Shown here: positions 12,689 to 12,694 of the stretch, piece by piece
Numbering within the stretch: position 1 is the stretch's first letter
Layout of the letters: each line of letters begins with the position of its first letter
DNA from: Prevotellaceae bacterium UBA1720
GTDB lineage: Bacteria > Bacteroidota > Bacteroidia > Bacteroidales > Bacteroidaceae
Assembly (NCBI GenBank): GCA_002317475.1
Contig: DCIS01000158.1
Location: 1-12,694 of the forward strand
Direction of reading: 5' to 3'
Length of the DNA: 12,694 nucleotides
Position numbers and translations under genes: made by a program
The notes under the pieces: model-generated
What the model was told of the DNA's origin: nothing
Database searches by the model: none
The model's input: only the letters and a program-made list of their open reading frames with translations

Positions 12689-12694
12689 CGCTCC

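Overview
The window looks like chromosomal DNA from a gut or rumen member of the Bacteroidales, most likely Prevotella or a close relative. The evidence is lipoprotein and secreted-enzyme families typical of that order, promoters with the Bacteroidetes -7 box TAnnTTTG, no clear Shine-Dalgarno sites, a modular GH10 xylanase, a DUF4270 lipoprotein next to a truncated glycogen-synthase-like protein, and a 30-residue protein resembling the Bacteroidales 'smalltalk' family. The genus is an inference; no rRNA or marker gene is present.

Layout. 1-1470 (+): 3' part of a tandem alpha/beta-hydrolase esterase, cut by the window edge. 1598-3097 (-) and 3213-4022 (-): a DUF4270 lipoprotein downstream of a GT5-domain-only glycogen synthase homologue, read as one unit from a promoter near 4130. 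4326-5524 (+): panC and panD, divergent from that unit. 5640-6044 (+): methylmalonyl-CoA epimerase, with a strong terminator. 6136-7419 (+): metY. 7559-10303 (-): secreted GH10 xylanase with two CBM6 modules, converging on metY over a bidirectional hairpin. 10759-12162 (+): secreted DUF3237-CE1-like esterase, divergent from the xylanase across 455 bp of regulatory DNA. 12582-12674 (-): the 30-aa small gene, inside an inverted repeat and next to REP-like hairpins.

How the genes work together. The xylanase and the fused esterase fit joint attack on esterified xylan: GH10 cuts the backbone and the esterase would remove acyl or feruloyl groups. The tandem esterase at the left edge may serve a similar purpose. 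The genes between are housekeeping: beta-alanine and pantothenate synthesis (panCD), the succinate-propionate pathway (epimerase) and homocysteine synthesis by direct sulfhydrylation (metY).

The least ordinary material is between genes and in atypical proteins. It includes a dispersed palindromic repeat flanking the DUF4270 gene, one copy being split by 46 bp; six phased 10-bp CTAGG repeats starting at the panD stop; a run of GTTTCTN heptamers; a 21-bp-spaced direct repeat before the esterase; a small gene bounded by inverted repeats; and a glycogen-synthase homologue lacking both its C-terminal domain and its key active-site motifs. No CRISPR array, tRNA, rRNA, intact insertion sequence or recognisable defence system was seen.
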